Below, one piece after another: positions 27,901-40,800 of a stretch of 64,000 nt of DNA. Source of the stretch: Climacteris rufus (lineage: Eukaryota; Chordata; Aves; Passeriformes; Climacteridae); the NCBI GenBank assembly GCA_013398175.1, contig VZRZ01000213.1, positions 599,271-663,270 on the forward strand, given 5' to 3'. Within the stretch, counting starts at the first letter, position 1. Each line of letters begins with the position of its first letter. The position numbers and the translations under genes were made by a program. The notes beneath the pieces are model-generated. The model worked only from the letters and a program-made list of their open reading frames with translations. It was not told where the DNA came from and searched no databases.

Positions 27901-30900
27901 TCAGCTGGGGAGAAAGTCATTCCCTCTTGATGACATCAAATAAACTGACCTCAGCATGGAGCAGTGTGCCTCCACTCCATCTCCCTTCTCTCACCCCGTG
28001 TCCATTTCCAACTGGTTTTATCAGGGCATAGCCATGAGCCACAGAGCCTCTGCACTGCCACCCACATGCTTGTAGCCAGTCAGCCTGGTCCAGGGCTGTA
28101 CAGCTCTTCTGGTGCAGTGCAGCACCCAAGGTGATATATCTCTCTGCAATTGCAGAGAACTGTGTTAAGATTTAAAGGGAAGCATCAAGTGAGGTAGTGC
28201 AGCACTTTTAGTGCCTTCATCCTTACCCCCGGGATCCTTCTCCATCAGTGTACCTTCTCCATCAGTGTACCTTCTCCATCAGTACCTGGTCTTTGGCAGA
28301 GCAGATCTCCCTATAAAACTCTCTTGCCTCAACTGGACAGAAACAAATTGCAGGGAGGTGACCCAGCACTTGCCATTGCTTCACCCTCTCCCAGAACCAA
28401 CCCCATTTTACAGGCAGATTGTGCCCTTCTCTGAAGCCCGAGAGCAGCTGAGATGATGAATATAGTGCTTGTCCAATGTATCACTTGCTATGTAAATTCA
28501 GATTCAGCACAGAAAGCTAAAAATGTTTGCAGAATCCTGACAGGCAAAGTGGACAATTATGCTCAGCTGTTCCTCACAAACGTTGATCCTCGTGATTGCA
28601 ATGTGCCAAGAGAGACATTGCCTCGTGCTTGGATTGCAAACTCACCAGCACCAAAACATGAGGGTGGCACTATGGGCTGGCTCTTCACTAGATGCTCTGC
28701 CACCTGGAGATGGCCTGAAAGTGTCCTCTTCCAGGTGCAGAGATGGCATCAGCACATCTCCTGTACAGAAGATGAAGCTCGTGTCAGGCTGCTCCAAGGC
28801 TACCAAAAAGTAACCAAAGAAGAGAAGCTGTGCCTCTCTTGCTTGCAATGACAGAGAGTAGCTCCCTCCTTTGTAGCTGACCTGGGGACATAGGACTTTC
28901 TTTCAAAAGTTTCTGTTTCAATCAACTAAATCAGATTAACTAAGACTAACATGGTAAAGGTAAAGGTAACATGGTGTGGTAAAGGTAAGTGAAATAAGTC
29001 AGTGGGAGGGTAAGGTATAGGAAGAGGCACTTGGAAAAAAATAGAAGAAAAGAAAATTGGAGAAGGAAGTTAAAGTTAAAAAGATCAGGAAGAATAAAGG
29101 CTATGAAGTCTACAGCCATGATGGGTGGAATACTTAGACTAGGAAGGTAGCTCTTGGGAAAGGAGAAGTCTAGGGATGAAAGGCAGCATTAAATGGCAAG
29201 GCTTGAAAGCTTTTATGAAACACAGAAAGTCAGCACTGGAGAGAAAAACATCATGAGAAGGAAACCTGGAAGATTTAAAGGTTACACTGGAGTATTTAAT
29301 TTTGAAGTGTGAACATATTGTCATGTATCAGGGAGATATAGATACCTCAGCTTTTCTGAATACCTCTCTTCTGTATATACTGGAAAGAGGGAATTAAAAA
29401 TTGTCAAGGATGACTTCAAGTTTAAAGAAATATTGCCTTTGAAAACAAACCCAAATGCCACCATGTTCCACACACAGCTGTCTGCACCTCCATGTGATGG
29501 CTTCAGTTGTCACTGGCAATTTTGTTCTGCTCCTTTGGACAAGGAATGTCCCAGACATGCCTGTGACATGGGAGTCCAGCAAGACCACCCTGTGTTCAGG
29601 ATGTCTCCTTCATTCAACTTAAAATCTAGATAGAGTGCTCAGCTCTGGGCTTTGAGCTCCGGGGACATCTCAGAGAAGGGTCAGAAGTAGAGGTGAATCA
29701 TTAATGAAGCATCATTAGCCATCAATCTTCCTAAACTCCTGTCAGTAGATTAGCACCAGCTGCCCATTGTCCATTTTCCCCTTGCCATAATGAGGAACCC
29801 CAAACTCAAGGTCACCTGCCAGTTGGATTAGTCAGTTAGTCCAGCTGAGCTTCTGAGATGATGCAACAGGAGCGGTAATTTCTGTCACTCTGTCCTGCCC
29901 CATGCCCATCAGCTGCAGAGCAGCAAAGTTCTGTCATGAGGCAGGAATTCACTGTCTGATATTGCTTTTGCTGCTCCTCAATTCAGAGCTGCTGCTGCCA
30001 GAGCATTAAGTGTTCCCTGAGTGGTGACTGTCTTCTGCTAATGCAGATGCATTTCTTTGGTGAGTTAGCTTATTGCTGCTCTTCTTGGTGCATGTTTTCC
30101 ATCCTGGTTTGGGTGCAGACAAGGGTCCTGGGTCCAGCTCTTTCATTCTTTCAATAGCAGGACTGGAAGCTGCCCTGGATCATCTCCTGAATCAGACAGG
30201 AGCATCTTAATATAGTAGTTACCTCCACCACTCTGCCTGGGAAAATTTTCCATGCTCTGAGGCACCTGAATGCCACACCCAGTCAGGCTACACTTTACAT
30301 CAAAATTTCAACAGGCTATTTTATTTATTCTCTCCTCTATCACACAATAATTTTCCATTTTCTGGCTCATCAAAGCCGTAAGAGAACATACTATTGTCAG
30401 ACACAGGCATGAGTAAGACCTATTGGGACACAGAGCCTAATTGTCCATATTGAGTAAATTTGCCTCAAAGCCAGCGACCGTCTCCTTGCAGGTTGTCTTT
30501 AATGGCTGGTTTCAGTCTATTTTCTCATGGGTGATGATAGTTGAAACCACTCAAAAAAAAGGTCTCTAAGGCACAAGAGACCAAATATTTCCCATCACTC
30601 AACAGCAGCTGCCCAGTGTGTCCAAGAACTGGCACTGACAGCTGTGTGTTGGCACAGGGAGAGGCTAACATGTGGACTAGTAGAAAACTTTGGAGTTCCC
30701 AGAGAACTGCTTGGGGCTCAAATGAATCCTCTGGCTGGGAAATACTGGGATAAAGCATCCAGCACTTGTCAGCATGGACAGTGTGGGATGTGGGTGTATT
30801 CAGACAGAGCTGAGGTGCTCAGTGATGATATCTTGAGGTGAATGATTAGCTTTTGTTGCCTTTTGATGATTCAGGGTGTCTTTTATGAGGCAAAATTAAT

Positions 30901-33900
30901 GCAATTGCTTCTCATTTTACAGTGGCCACATTGCCCAGGAAATGAAATGCCATAAGGGGAAAAAAACTCATTAGTTTGGTGCCATAAATGGTTCTCCAAG
31001 GTCTCAGAAACCCTGTGATTAACATAAACACAGACAGAAGCAATTACAAACAAACACACATATAAAACCCAGCTTTCCATCTAAAAACATGGTCTGCAAC
31101 ATCTCTTTTTGGCTGCTCACAGCTGTGGTGACCTAGAGGTAAGGGTCATGACACAAACTGAAACCTGAGGAAGGAGAGCAGCCCAGGGTGAAAGTGAGGG
31201 AAACAGAGCACGTAATGTAGTTCCTGAGGTACCACCTAAGGGAATTTGTGATTCACCCTCAGAATTGCATCTTATTTTTGAGAAATTTGAAGCAAATGCT
31301 TCAACTCTGGCTTGTTTACTTCACACTGAAATCCTCAGTCAGGTGGTTGCTGTTGGGTGAATGTTGATACTCCTTAGGACAGGGCAGCATAGTTCTAATC
31401 TTATAACAGCTATCTCAAGCTTGCAATGGCTGAAAAAGTGGAAATCTTGTCAGGTTTTCTAGTGAGTTCCAAGAAGTCCACCAGAAGGTAAAGTTCAAGA
31501 GAAGGATGAGAGCAGGGGAACATGGCAGGAGTGGGACAGCATCAGACTTAGGTATTTGTAGGAGATTGTGCACAGAGTAAAAACTCTGCATTTCTGCCTT
31601 TAGCCTTGAGCATTTATTCAGAATAGACCCAAATATGAAGAATGAGGTGTGTCTTGTGAAAACCAAAGCTTGGCCTCCTTGCCTGTCTCTGTGGCAAGTA
31701 TGTCAAGAGACAACCGTGTTGATGCCATACTGGGTAAATTGTGAAGGAGACAGAGATGTTCAATGAAGATCAGGCAGAAAGCCCGGAGTTCCACCCAGAT
31801 TCTGACTAGAAAAACTCACATCAAGCACAGCAGTTTGTGGATAACCTGCCCTATAGGAAGATTCCCCACAGAGTCGAAAAGCAGCTTGAAGCATCTCTTC
31901 TACACAGTTTTTAACAGGTATTGTCAAGACTTTAGGTGCTCTGTCTGCTCAAGCAATAGCACAATGCACTCTGACTGCGAGGCTGACATCCTGCAGTAAT
32001 GAGTCTCACAGGCTGATTGCTTGTTGCATGATAAAAATAAGTTGCCAGCGGCTGACTCGGAGAAGCAATGGGGGGGAAAAACAAGAAGAAAAAGTAGTGA
32101 TACTTGTTTTCTCAGAAAGGAGAGAGGGGGCAGGGAAGGAACAAGGTTCACAGTTCTGCCTTGGGACTAACCCAAGAGGGCAGAAAGGCACTGAAGTTTG
32201 TTAACTGACCTGATGGGGCAGGGCATGGTCAGGTAGGTTGCAACTGTTCTAGGTTATTAATCCTCCAAAAGCCTTCAAGGGAATGTCTTGGGGAGTTTGT
32301 CTTGTTACTGGTGCACAAAAGGTTCTTACCTGACACCTAACCCCTGCCTAAAGGAACCATGGGCATCAGTCATTTATATCTGACCTCTGGAGCAGCTGTT
32401 ATGATGTCATCAGTGTTACAATTCTACACAAAATTAGGTGTGCAATTGTGTGTTAAATGGTGGTAGTTAGCTTGGATTGCCCAACTAACGAGGCAGGCAG
32501 CGTTAATGCTGTCACATATGGACTGCTCCAGGGCACTGGCACTGTAAGGGAGTCTCAAATCACTCTGACTTCAGTGAGAAGACAGACATTCCTTTTCCTT
32601 CTCTGGCATCCCCTCAGTGGGACAAACCCCCTCACCCAGCTCCCAGCCCAGCAGTTTTTTCTGGAGCTTACAAATCTGCCTCCCTGCCCAGGGAGTCCTG
32701 CCCAGGTGTCCCTGTAGGCTCAGACAGGTGGCAGAAGCTGCTGATCACCTCTAATGTGTGCCCAAGTTTTGCTTAATTAAGAACAGACTCTCTAACAGCA
32801 TTCATCACTATCTCCTGATGGCTCTGGGACCACTCAGGCTGTGGCAGCACAACCAGCCAGGCTTTCTTGTCATGTGTGACATTCTAAAGGGTGCAGTGGC
32901 AAATACATAATTTTCTTTTCCAGCATTAAGGGATTCAGCCTGGGACAGGCTGAGTACAGCATCTGATGTGTCCTCCAGGCCCTTGGGTGCTTGCCCTGAG
33001 CCCTCCTGTGTAGCTCAGAGCAGAAGCACCCTCTGGGAGGCCACTGTGGTGTTGTCTGAGGTAATGTGGGTGCAGTCTTACCTAGCAGTGTGTGAGGATT
33101 AGACCCATGGTCTGACAACTGAAATTTCTGACCAATATCACTATAAAAACACTTAGTTGTTGGCTATATTGATTAGATCCTGGCAGATGCTATTTCACTT
33201 TCAAAACTATAGTTATTTCAGGGAGGAAGTGCTTCATCTTGTTGTTTATTCCCCAGTACTGAACTACAGCGTTTGTAAGGAAAGAAAAGAGTTGTTCTTG
33301 CCTTTCAGGCTGCAGTGATGGCCACAGAGTCAGGGAAGGGGCTGGGAGAGATTCCCCTCCTTCCTCCTCCTTTCTTTTGGACCACCTTCTTGTCCTATTT
33401 GTTGTTCACAAATGCAGTCAAAAGTTTCATCAAATATTGCCACCTCTCACTTTAAGCAAGGTACTTATCTGCAAGTCCCAGTGTCAAGCCAGCATCTCTG
33501 GCATCATCTGAGCCTGGCAGCAGGATCCAAACAGGGAGAGGTGACAGCAACACCAGTTTGGCCAGTTTGCCCAGCCAATTGCCCAACCAGGGTGTGAGTT
33601 TGGCCTGGGACTGTGTCATGGACCTTGTGGTGGGGCTCTGGGCTGACTCCAGGTGGAGTGCCCAGTCCCTCAGCACCAAGCAGTCTGTCTGCATACGGAT
33701 GGATTTTGGCTCCCATCCATGTCAGTCTTCCCCTGCAGACACCTCTACAGTATTTAAGTATTCTCCTGGTTCACCACTATGCAAATATTGAAATTAGCCC
33801 TTTGCATGATTATGTAGACAGTGACATTACAGACTTTTAAAGATCGTGTGCCTTCTCTGCTGACAGCATCAACCATAAGGTTTGTTTTTCAGTGAGCTAA

Positions 33901-34777
33901 AGAATGGCCCCTGTGTATGAAAATCTTCACCACTGAAGTATTCGGTATCTGAAATATTGCCTTTTTTTTCCCCCTTAAGCTTTTATGTGAATGCATTAAA
34001 ACCACAAAGTGTTGTGCTGTGAAATAATGCCAAATACAGCCCTCACAGGACGGGCCCAGCTCTCAGAGATCAGGATTTTTAACTGAGCCTCACTAAAACA
34101 ACCAGGGGAGATTAGGAGGGCCCATGAGGGGAGCCATAGCTCCACTAGCAGGTTCAACACAGCCTGAGACCCTGAGAGAAGGCAGCAGGTCTCATACCCT
34201 GCAGTGAAACAAAGCCCTTGGACAGGGATCTAACTAGTCTGGCAAAATGGCCTCAGGATAGTGATTTCTCCATGGGAAAAGACATCTTTGTAACATCGGT
34301 TGCAGTTCCACAAAATGCTGTATTTACATCTCATACTTGTGCCTCATTCAGACACCTACCCTGAGAGCCTCACCTTATTGAGAGCTGCAGAACAACCAAA
34401 AATCTGTAAAGAGTGTGTATGTGCTTTCACAATATCCATTTTGTCCCCAGAAAATACTGTCATAAGAACACTGGACACAGCTATTACCTTTCCTTAAACT
34501 ACTGATGATTTCTTGCCCATGGTGCGAGTCCTTTGCAGTGTGGAGTAGAGCTAAGCCTGATTAACCAGCCTCACCTTTTGCCAGTGGGGCTAATGGGATT
34601 TCTTCTCCATTCTCATACACTGGTCTCTCATCTCCATTATTTTACATCTCACCTTGAGTTAACAAACCATCCATCTTCAGAGCACACTGGGCATGGCCAC
34701 AGGGGATTTGGCACGCTGGATATTGTGTGCTCTGCCACGTTGGATGGGCAGTGACCAAAGTTATCCCTCTTCCCCCA
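15961..34777. other. Long non-coding stretch, no gene seen
   Basis: About 18.8 kb contain no recognisable exon, tRNA, rRNA or intact repeat. Local features are a T run at 23930-23941, a 17-bp tandem repeat at 28236-28284, a purine-rich patch at about 28950-29105, and a pyrimidine-rich patch at about 27110-27330. The longest open frame is 168 codons (minus strand, 22807-23313) and has no identifiable domain. This is probably 5' intronic or intergenic DNA of KCNMB2, whose mammalian orthologue has far-upstream non-coding exons. Confidence 0.65.
28236..28284 (+). repeat. 17-bp tandem repeat, about 2.9 copies
   Basis: The unit CCTTCTCCATCAGTGTA is present at 28236-28252 and 28253-28269, then as a shortened last copy to 28284. 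The full copies are identical, suggesting recent duplication or conversion. No gene is associated. Confidence 0.95.
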
Positions 34778-34778
34778 G

Positions 34779-34833
34779 GTCCTTCCATCGTCCCACTGCA
34801 GCGAGCAAAGCCAACACTGGGCAACCCTCTAAA
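34779..34833 (+). promoter_or_regulatory. KCNMB2: Likely end of the 5' UTR and splice acceptor before the first KCNMB2 coding exon
   Basis: Two candidate 3' splice sites lie just before the start codon. One follows a pyrimidine tract ending CTTCCCCCAG (AG at 34777-34778). The other ends TCCCACTGCAG (AG at 34800-34801). Use of either would leave 32-55 bases of 5' UTR in the exon. The start context is AAAATGT, with A at -3, which is adequate. The frame is open upstream past 34693, so transcripts reading through this region could start earlier. Known KCNMB2 genes have upstream non-coding exons; I cannot see which acceptor is used. Confidence 0.45.
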
Positions 34834-34889
34834 ATGTTTATTTGGACCAGTGGCCGGAGCTCTACGTCTTACAGACATGATGAGAAAAG
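34834..34889 (+). CDS. KCNMB2: KCNMB2 coding exon 1: inactivation ball
   Basis: This exon encodes residues 1-18 and two bases of codon 19. It begins MFIWTSGRSS and ends RHDEK. The exposed FIW at residues 2-4 is the hydrophobic motif known in beta-2 to block the BK pore from the inside. The rest is the polar chain that tethers it. The donor is AAAAG|GTAAAC at 34889/34890, giving a phase 2 intron. I chose the ATG at 34834 because family members start directly before FIW; upstream in-frame ATGs would bury the plug. Confidence 0.97.
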
Positions 34890-37800
34890 GTAAACGGCAC
34901 CTGTGCTATTGTCTCTTATGGGTTTGAATATCTATGAGTGTGGCCCCTGGCTTCTCCCCAGCGGTGGCACTGGAGAAGTAGGAGGGATGCAAAAGGTGTC
35001 CACCCTGTGCCCCACAACCCCGGCTGCTGCTCCACCGGTGTCTCGGTTTTGAAAGACAGGTGTCTGTTAAGAGAGGTTGAACCCTCCCTTAAGACAGAGA
35101 ACGTGATTTTTTCCCCTCCCTCCGAATTATTTAATTTTGAAATCAAGGGCTCTCAGGCANNNNNNNNNNNNNNNNNNNNNNNNNNNNNNNNNNNNNNNNN
35201 NNNNNNNNNNNNGCTCTCCCCTTCCCCGTCCCCACCCAAGCCTACTTCTTTTGTTTTTCACAAAGGAGCTGATGGCCTTAATTGTCCGCCTATTTGTTAC
35301 CTGGTGACAGTGATGGGAGAAAATTCCAAGACAACCCCCCCAACCTCTGACAACCGGGCACAGGACCAGCCCATGAGTGCCAGGGTTACTGTGCCAAGCC
35401 AAAACAGAGCAGAGAGGCAATGCCAGAGCCATGACCAAAGCCTTCCTTGTTCTCAGGACATCAGCAGCACACCATGACCAGCTCTGAGATCAGCACACAC
35501 TTCAAAGCACACTGATCCCCAGCCACAGGTTTGCAGCCCCAGCTCCAACCCTCTGAAGCCCTCATGCTTCCTGCAGCTGTCCTGCTTCCAGCCACCAGCC
35601 ACCCCAGCCCTGCACCCCTCTGGACTGCACACAAACCCAGTCCCCCAGCCAGATCACTGCCCCACACAGCTGTTACACATCTGGATGATCCATCCAGCTG
35701 CCAGAGATGTTTTCTGGTTATATAGGTGCATATGTGAGGATGAGCATGTGTGCTATATGTTGCACGGTAGCTGGGGGATGTTAAGCTTCTTGAAAGTGAG
35801 CTGGTAGCTCACCAGCCCACTTGAGTGGTGTTGCTGGAGGGAACAGGCTGAAGGAGACAGAGGAATAAATGAGTTACTGGATCTCCCTGGGGAGCAGGGA
35901 AATACGCCAAAGAGAAGGAAAGGGAAGGAGAGGTTTGAAGTCCACAAACAAAGGCAGTGCTCAGTTGGGAACCAAAGTTAAGTATCAATGATGAAAGAAA
36001 AATTGTCAGTATTGCTCAGACTCATCCTTCCAAAATCCCTCTCCTTTGTAGTAAGATTTGCTGGACAGCTTCTCTTGTCACAAGGACACATTTGCCTTTC
36101 TTTTTTTTCCTTTGCCCCTTCCCTCCTCTCCTTCAGTTCCTCTTGCAGTCACTATTAAATGTAATCACAAAAAATCAGACTCCAGTCAAACAAAAACAGG
36201 TATCAATGTATCTACAGTGCCAATTAGCAAAATACACTTCTCAGTAATTCTAATGAGACACTACTGCTGGGAAAATACACTCCTGAATTCAGGCAGCAGA
36301 GCTGCCCTCAGGACCCTGAATTCTTTGGAGAATTGGCCCATTCGCTGAATGTTTCTGCAAAGGTTGCATAGGTGTTCAGCTTTGGATAATCTGATCCCAA
36401 ACAGATATTTTGAAGACAAAAAGGCCAGCTTAGCAGCAGGTTTCCCTGAACTTTTGGTTGGAGCTGGTTGTCTAAGTGCCTCCTGTACTTCTGCAAGTCT
36501 CTTCTTTAATTAATTTTTCCCCAGGCTAATGTTGTTCTGCATTAAAATATTGCCATGGTCCAAGGTTACACTTGGAGGAGATATCTGCCCACACTTTGAG
36601 CTGGCTGGGAGCCATGTGCTCCTGATTAGCACAGCCTTTGGCTCTCACCATGCCTTGAAGTTGGACTTATTAACTTGGGCTGAGGGTTCACCCACATCTG
36701 GTCGGTACAAATCCCTGGCAGAGCTCAGCTCTCTGCCTGCCTGCAGAAACAGGGAATAAGGAGCAATATCTCTATGCCTACACACCAGCCATGGTAAACT
36801 GAGGTGCCTTGTCAGGCCTTCAGGTGGGTTCATTTCCTAAGTGGTTCTGTAGAGCTGTACAGAAGGATTTGTTTGTACCTTGTGAGTGATTAGTAAAATG
36901 CAGGAGGGAAAGGGAGGAAAAGAAGATGGAAATCAGAGAGTGCTGATGGCAGCCTCAGGACTGCAGAGGAGAGGTGTGAACACAGAGCAAGTGTTGGTAG
37001 TGGGAGAAACTCATCCACCAGTGTCTGGAAGTGATTTTAACACGTGTAAGGTTACCAGCACCATCTTTATATCAAACAGGTGGTGCCTTTTAGAGAAATG
37101 AGTCACCTTAAATGATCCTTTCCTAGGAATTTTGTTCTTTAAACTTCAGACAGGAAGATTCTCATATGGATGAGAAAACTTGTCACCCAGCACTTGTTAC
37201 AACCACAGACTTTTGAGGGATTGCACCACAGTATTAACTGTGCTGAAACAGGTCACTTGCTGTAGAGGAATCACCTGCTCTTGGGTGGAAGGTATCTCTC
37301 AAGCACCTTTTTTTGCAGGATCAGCATCAAAATATCTGTGTTTCGTTGTTGTTTTAGCCATTTACCATTCCCCAGCTGCCACATTCCATGCTTCGAAAAA
37401 CTAGTCAAGCCCTCATTCTTTTCCAGCTGTCAAAGAGGTTCTTCACAAGACTGTTTATTAGAAAAATAAAGCACTGATTTGGTTTGGTTCAGTATTGTCC
37501 GGTTTGGTGGAGAAGAAGGAAGGAATTGAGTGAACAAATCTGTTAATATCTGTAGGAATCCTTCTACAACCATCCTTAAGTCTGTTCTGAGAGGTCCAGA
37601 GAGATTTCCTGTTACCATAGATCTAGTAACAAAAACTGATGCAGCTAAATATACCAGTAAAGAAAAATGTAAAGAAACTGGCTTCTGAGCAGAAAAATCC
37701 CTGAACACAGGGATTTCTGCAGGTAAGATACAGGAGTGGTTTCTGATCATTGCATTCAAGTATTTCTGGTATCAGTAAACATCTCACCATGAGGTAATTT

Positions 37801-40800
37801 GAGTGACATCTGTGTAACAACTGTGATATCAGAGAAGTGAATGTGAATTCAAAGTCATTCTGAATTATTCAGGCAGGCATTCCTGTCTGACAAGCCCCAT
37901 GACTGCATGGTGCCAGAGGAGGCAATGTCTCCCTCAGTGTCACACCATGGTCTGTTTGCCAGGGAAGGGGTTTGAAGGTAGGTAATTTGTGTTTATTTGA
38001 AAAAATAAATATATAAATAAAGTGATTGCAGGTGATTGGTTATTCTAGCTTTCCCTTGAGGTAACTTAACACTCTGCAGATCTCCTAGGTGTAGTCATTT
38101 TGGAGCAGGAGCTACAGAAGGCTCTGCTGACCACACTGCAGAGGGATCCCGGCACTGCTGCTGTGCAGAGACACGGGCAGGGAAATCTCTGCTCCATCCC
38201 CAGCAGGCACAGGCACGGCTGAGATTTCATCCCTGGCAGCTGAACCCGGGTAAAGCAGCCAGCCCTCATCCTCTGAGCAACTTGGCAAAAAGAACATGGA
38301 AATTTAGCAGGGGAGAACTTCAGTTTGGAAACGATCGAGGGCTCAAAGACCTTTTGTCCTTGGAGGTTTGCTTCCTCTTAAATGTCTTTGCACGGGGTGG
38401 AGAGACCCAATGTTCTGACAGCCGGGACTTTAAAAGCAAACAGCCCCCCTGGATGTCATATGGGGAGTTATCACCGGTGATCACAAGTATTAGATGGAGT
38501 CACCTGGCTGGGTAGTGTCTGGGATGCAGTGATCTGTATTTAAACGCAGCACAGCAGGCAGCTAACTGTGGCTGTGCAGCTCTGGGATCCAAAATCAGCC
38601 AGCTAAGCACGGCACTCTTCCAGCTCACCGAGCAGAAAGAGGTCCCTGGGCTGTGCCAAAAGTTCACAGGTACACAAATCCACCCCCGGGCAGCAGCACA
38701 CACACGTGTGCAGGGCACTGCTGCTGCGCCAGTGAGGGAGAGCCTGAGGCTGCTCTGTGGCCAAATACTGTGCACAACATATTGTGTTCCCCAAATCAGG
38801 GCTCTAAGGGGCAAAAATGTGAAGTTTTGTAATAGCAGATATTCCCAGTGCCATACAGAGAAAATTGGCACCTCCTCAGCGCAGGCACGAGCATGAGGAG
38901 GAGGAGGGAGGGTTTCTCAGAGTGTCTCCTGGGCTCTGGCAGGACTGGTGTTACGGATGCCATGTGCCACCCCGCTGCCTCAACAGGGTCACCAGGCTGA
39001 CTCCTGGCAGGGATTCGGGGGAAAAAGCCTGCAGTGAGGTGCACCAGGCTATCACTTTGCTGTTGTTCGGGATTTTGAATAACAAAGATTTGCAAAAGAG
39101 CAGCAGAAGCAGTGCTCCAAGCCCAACCTCTGAGGCAGAGCTTTCTTTAGTTTTATTTACTGTGGCAGGTGAGTTTGGAAGATGCACCTGGCAGGTGGTC
39201 ACCAGCCACCTGCCAGGTATCTCATTTCTACCACATACCTTTCAGTCCATCCTTTTCTTACCTCTGATGGCATGTTTCTTGGCTCAGGGCCACATGGGAA
39301 GTATTTTTAACCATTCTCAATTAGCTATTTGTTTTAAGATTGTCCATTTGTATCTCTTTTATGTCCTCTGACATTAGTGAGTGATTGCAGTGGGTCTGTT
39401 TTATGTCTACACGCCAACACAAGTTATGCTGTGGGATCGTTTAATGTGCTGGAACTGCATGACAATCTCTGCCTTCCTGTCTGATTCCATTTGGGAGCAA
39501 TGCAAATCCTAATAGCAGCGGTTAAATACAGTTTGATAAATAATAATAGAAAAGTAACATTAGATTATTAGTCTACGTTACTTCTTTGAAGGCAATTGCA
39601 TCCGCCAGTTTACAACATATTTTTTCTCCCAAACAGCAGAGAAAATTTTGACAGGCTGAATTACCATTTCATTTCCAACTAGGAAAACACTGACAAGCTT
39701 TAAAGGATGGTTTTGAAGAGAAACCATGGACATCTAAAGATGTAAATTACAGTTGGATAAAGAAACCTCAAGGGTTCTTAGGTACGGGAGACTATTGACT
39801 GCAGTACCATCTAAGCAAGATTTTTGCTATAAAAGCCCACACCATATGTGCTTTTCCTGACTGTGACTCATCATCTAAATACAAATTCAATTCCAGTCTC
39901 AGGGAGTCTATGATTAAACATATTTTTTGCTGTTGCTTCTGCTGTGTTTATGTATGATTTCACATCTGTCTTATCTCTCTGTCTTTAATAGTCAGTGTAA
40001 ATTCTCTGGTTGATCTGACTCAGTGGTTTTTTTTTCCCCCACGGGTGAGTGAAACTTGGTGGCTTCAGCTTAAATGAGTGGTGGGTTTGCCACGGCCCAC
40101 AGTGACGTTGATGTTGCTCACCTGCCATTTTACAGACAGGAGAAGAGGAACTTCTTCCACGTGTACTACTGTGTCCATGTTATGGTGGTGCCAGGGCTCA
40201 GAGGTGTGCGGTTCACATGCTTCGGGTGCTGCCTGGATCATTCAAAAGAACCATAACAGAAAACACAGGAGATTTTGACCAGCCTCAGGTCTGTAAGTAC
40301 ATTTTAAACCCACAAAGTTTGAGTGTGTTTGAAATGTACTCAAATATTTCCTTCTCCACCATTGTGTCCTCATGACCCATTGAATCATCAAAGGCTCGGA
40401 GTTGAAAGAAGGACTTATGATTAGAAAATGCAAAGGACTCTGCTGAAGGGGGAATGGTTTGTTGTATCTTCTTTTTCTCTCTCTCTTTATTTTTTTTTTT
40501 TAATCCCAGAACAAATATCTCTGGTGGATAATTCTCTATGAGGGTTTTCACTGTAATGAGTAACTGGGCTTCCAAAAAGCTGTTTTACGAATAAAGTAAA
40601 TAAACTCCCAATCAAAAAAAAAAAAAAACAACCAAAAAAACAAGACCAAAAAAAAAAAAAAAACCCACAGAAATCAATTGCAAAATCCTGTAGTGTTTCA
40701 TGAGCTTTGAGTCACACTCAGGGTGGAAAATTGCCCAAACCAATAGCCTGCAGTGAATCAAAGAGAGCATGGTCCTTTCAGATAATGTTAACGATTACTT

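Noticed and set aside
34938..35477. 179-codon + strand open frame and its minus-strand counterpart running through the N gap
   Set aside because: The frame is only open because unknown bases are not read as stops. The gap length is arbitrary, so continuity is meaningless.
38865..39371. 168-codon + strand open frame containing the E-box inverted repeat
   Set aside because: It is in intron 1, has no family resemblance and no splice sites that would join it to KCNMB2.
40285..40575. 96-codon minus-strand frame with a lysine-rich stretch
   Set aside because: The lysines come from the T-rich run on the + strand, and the rest has no recognisable motif.
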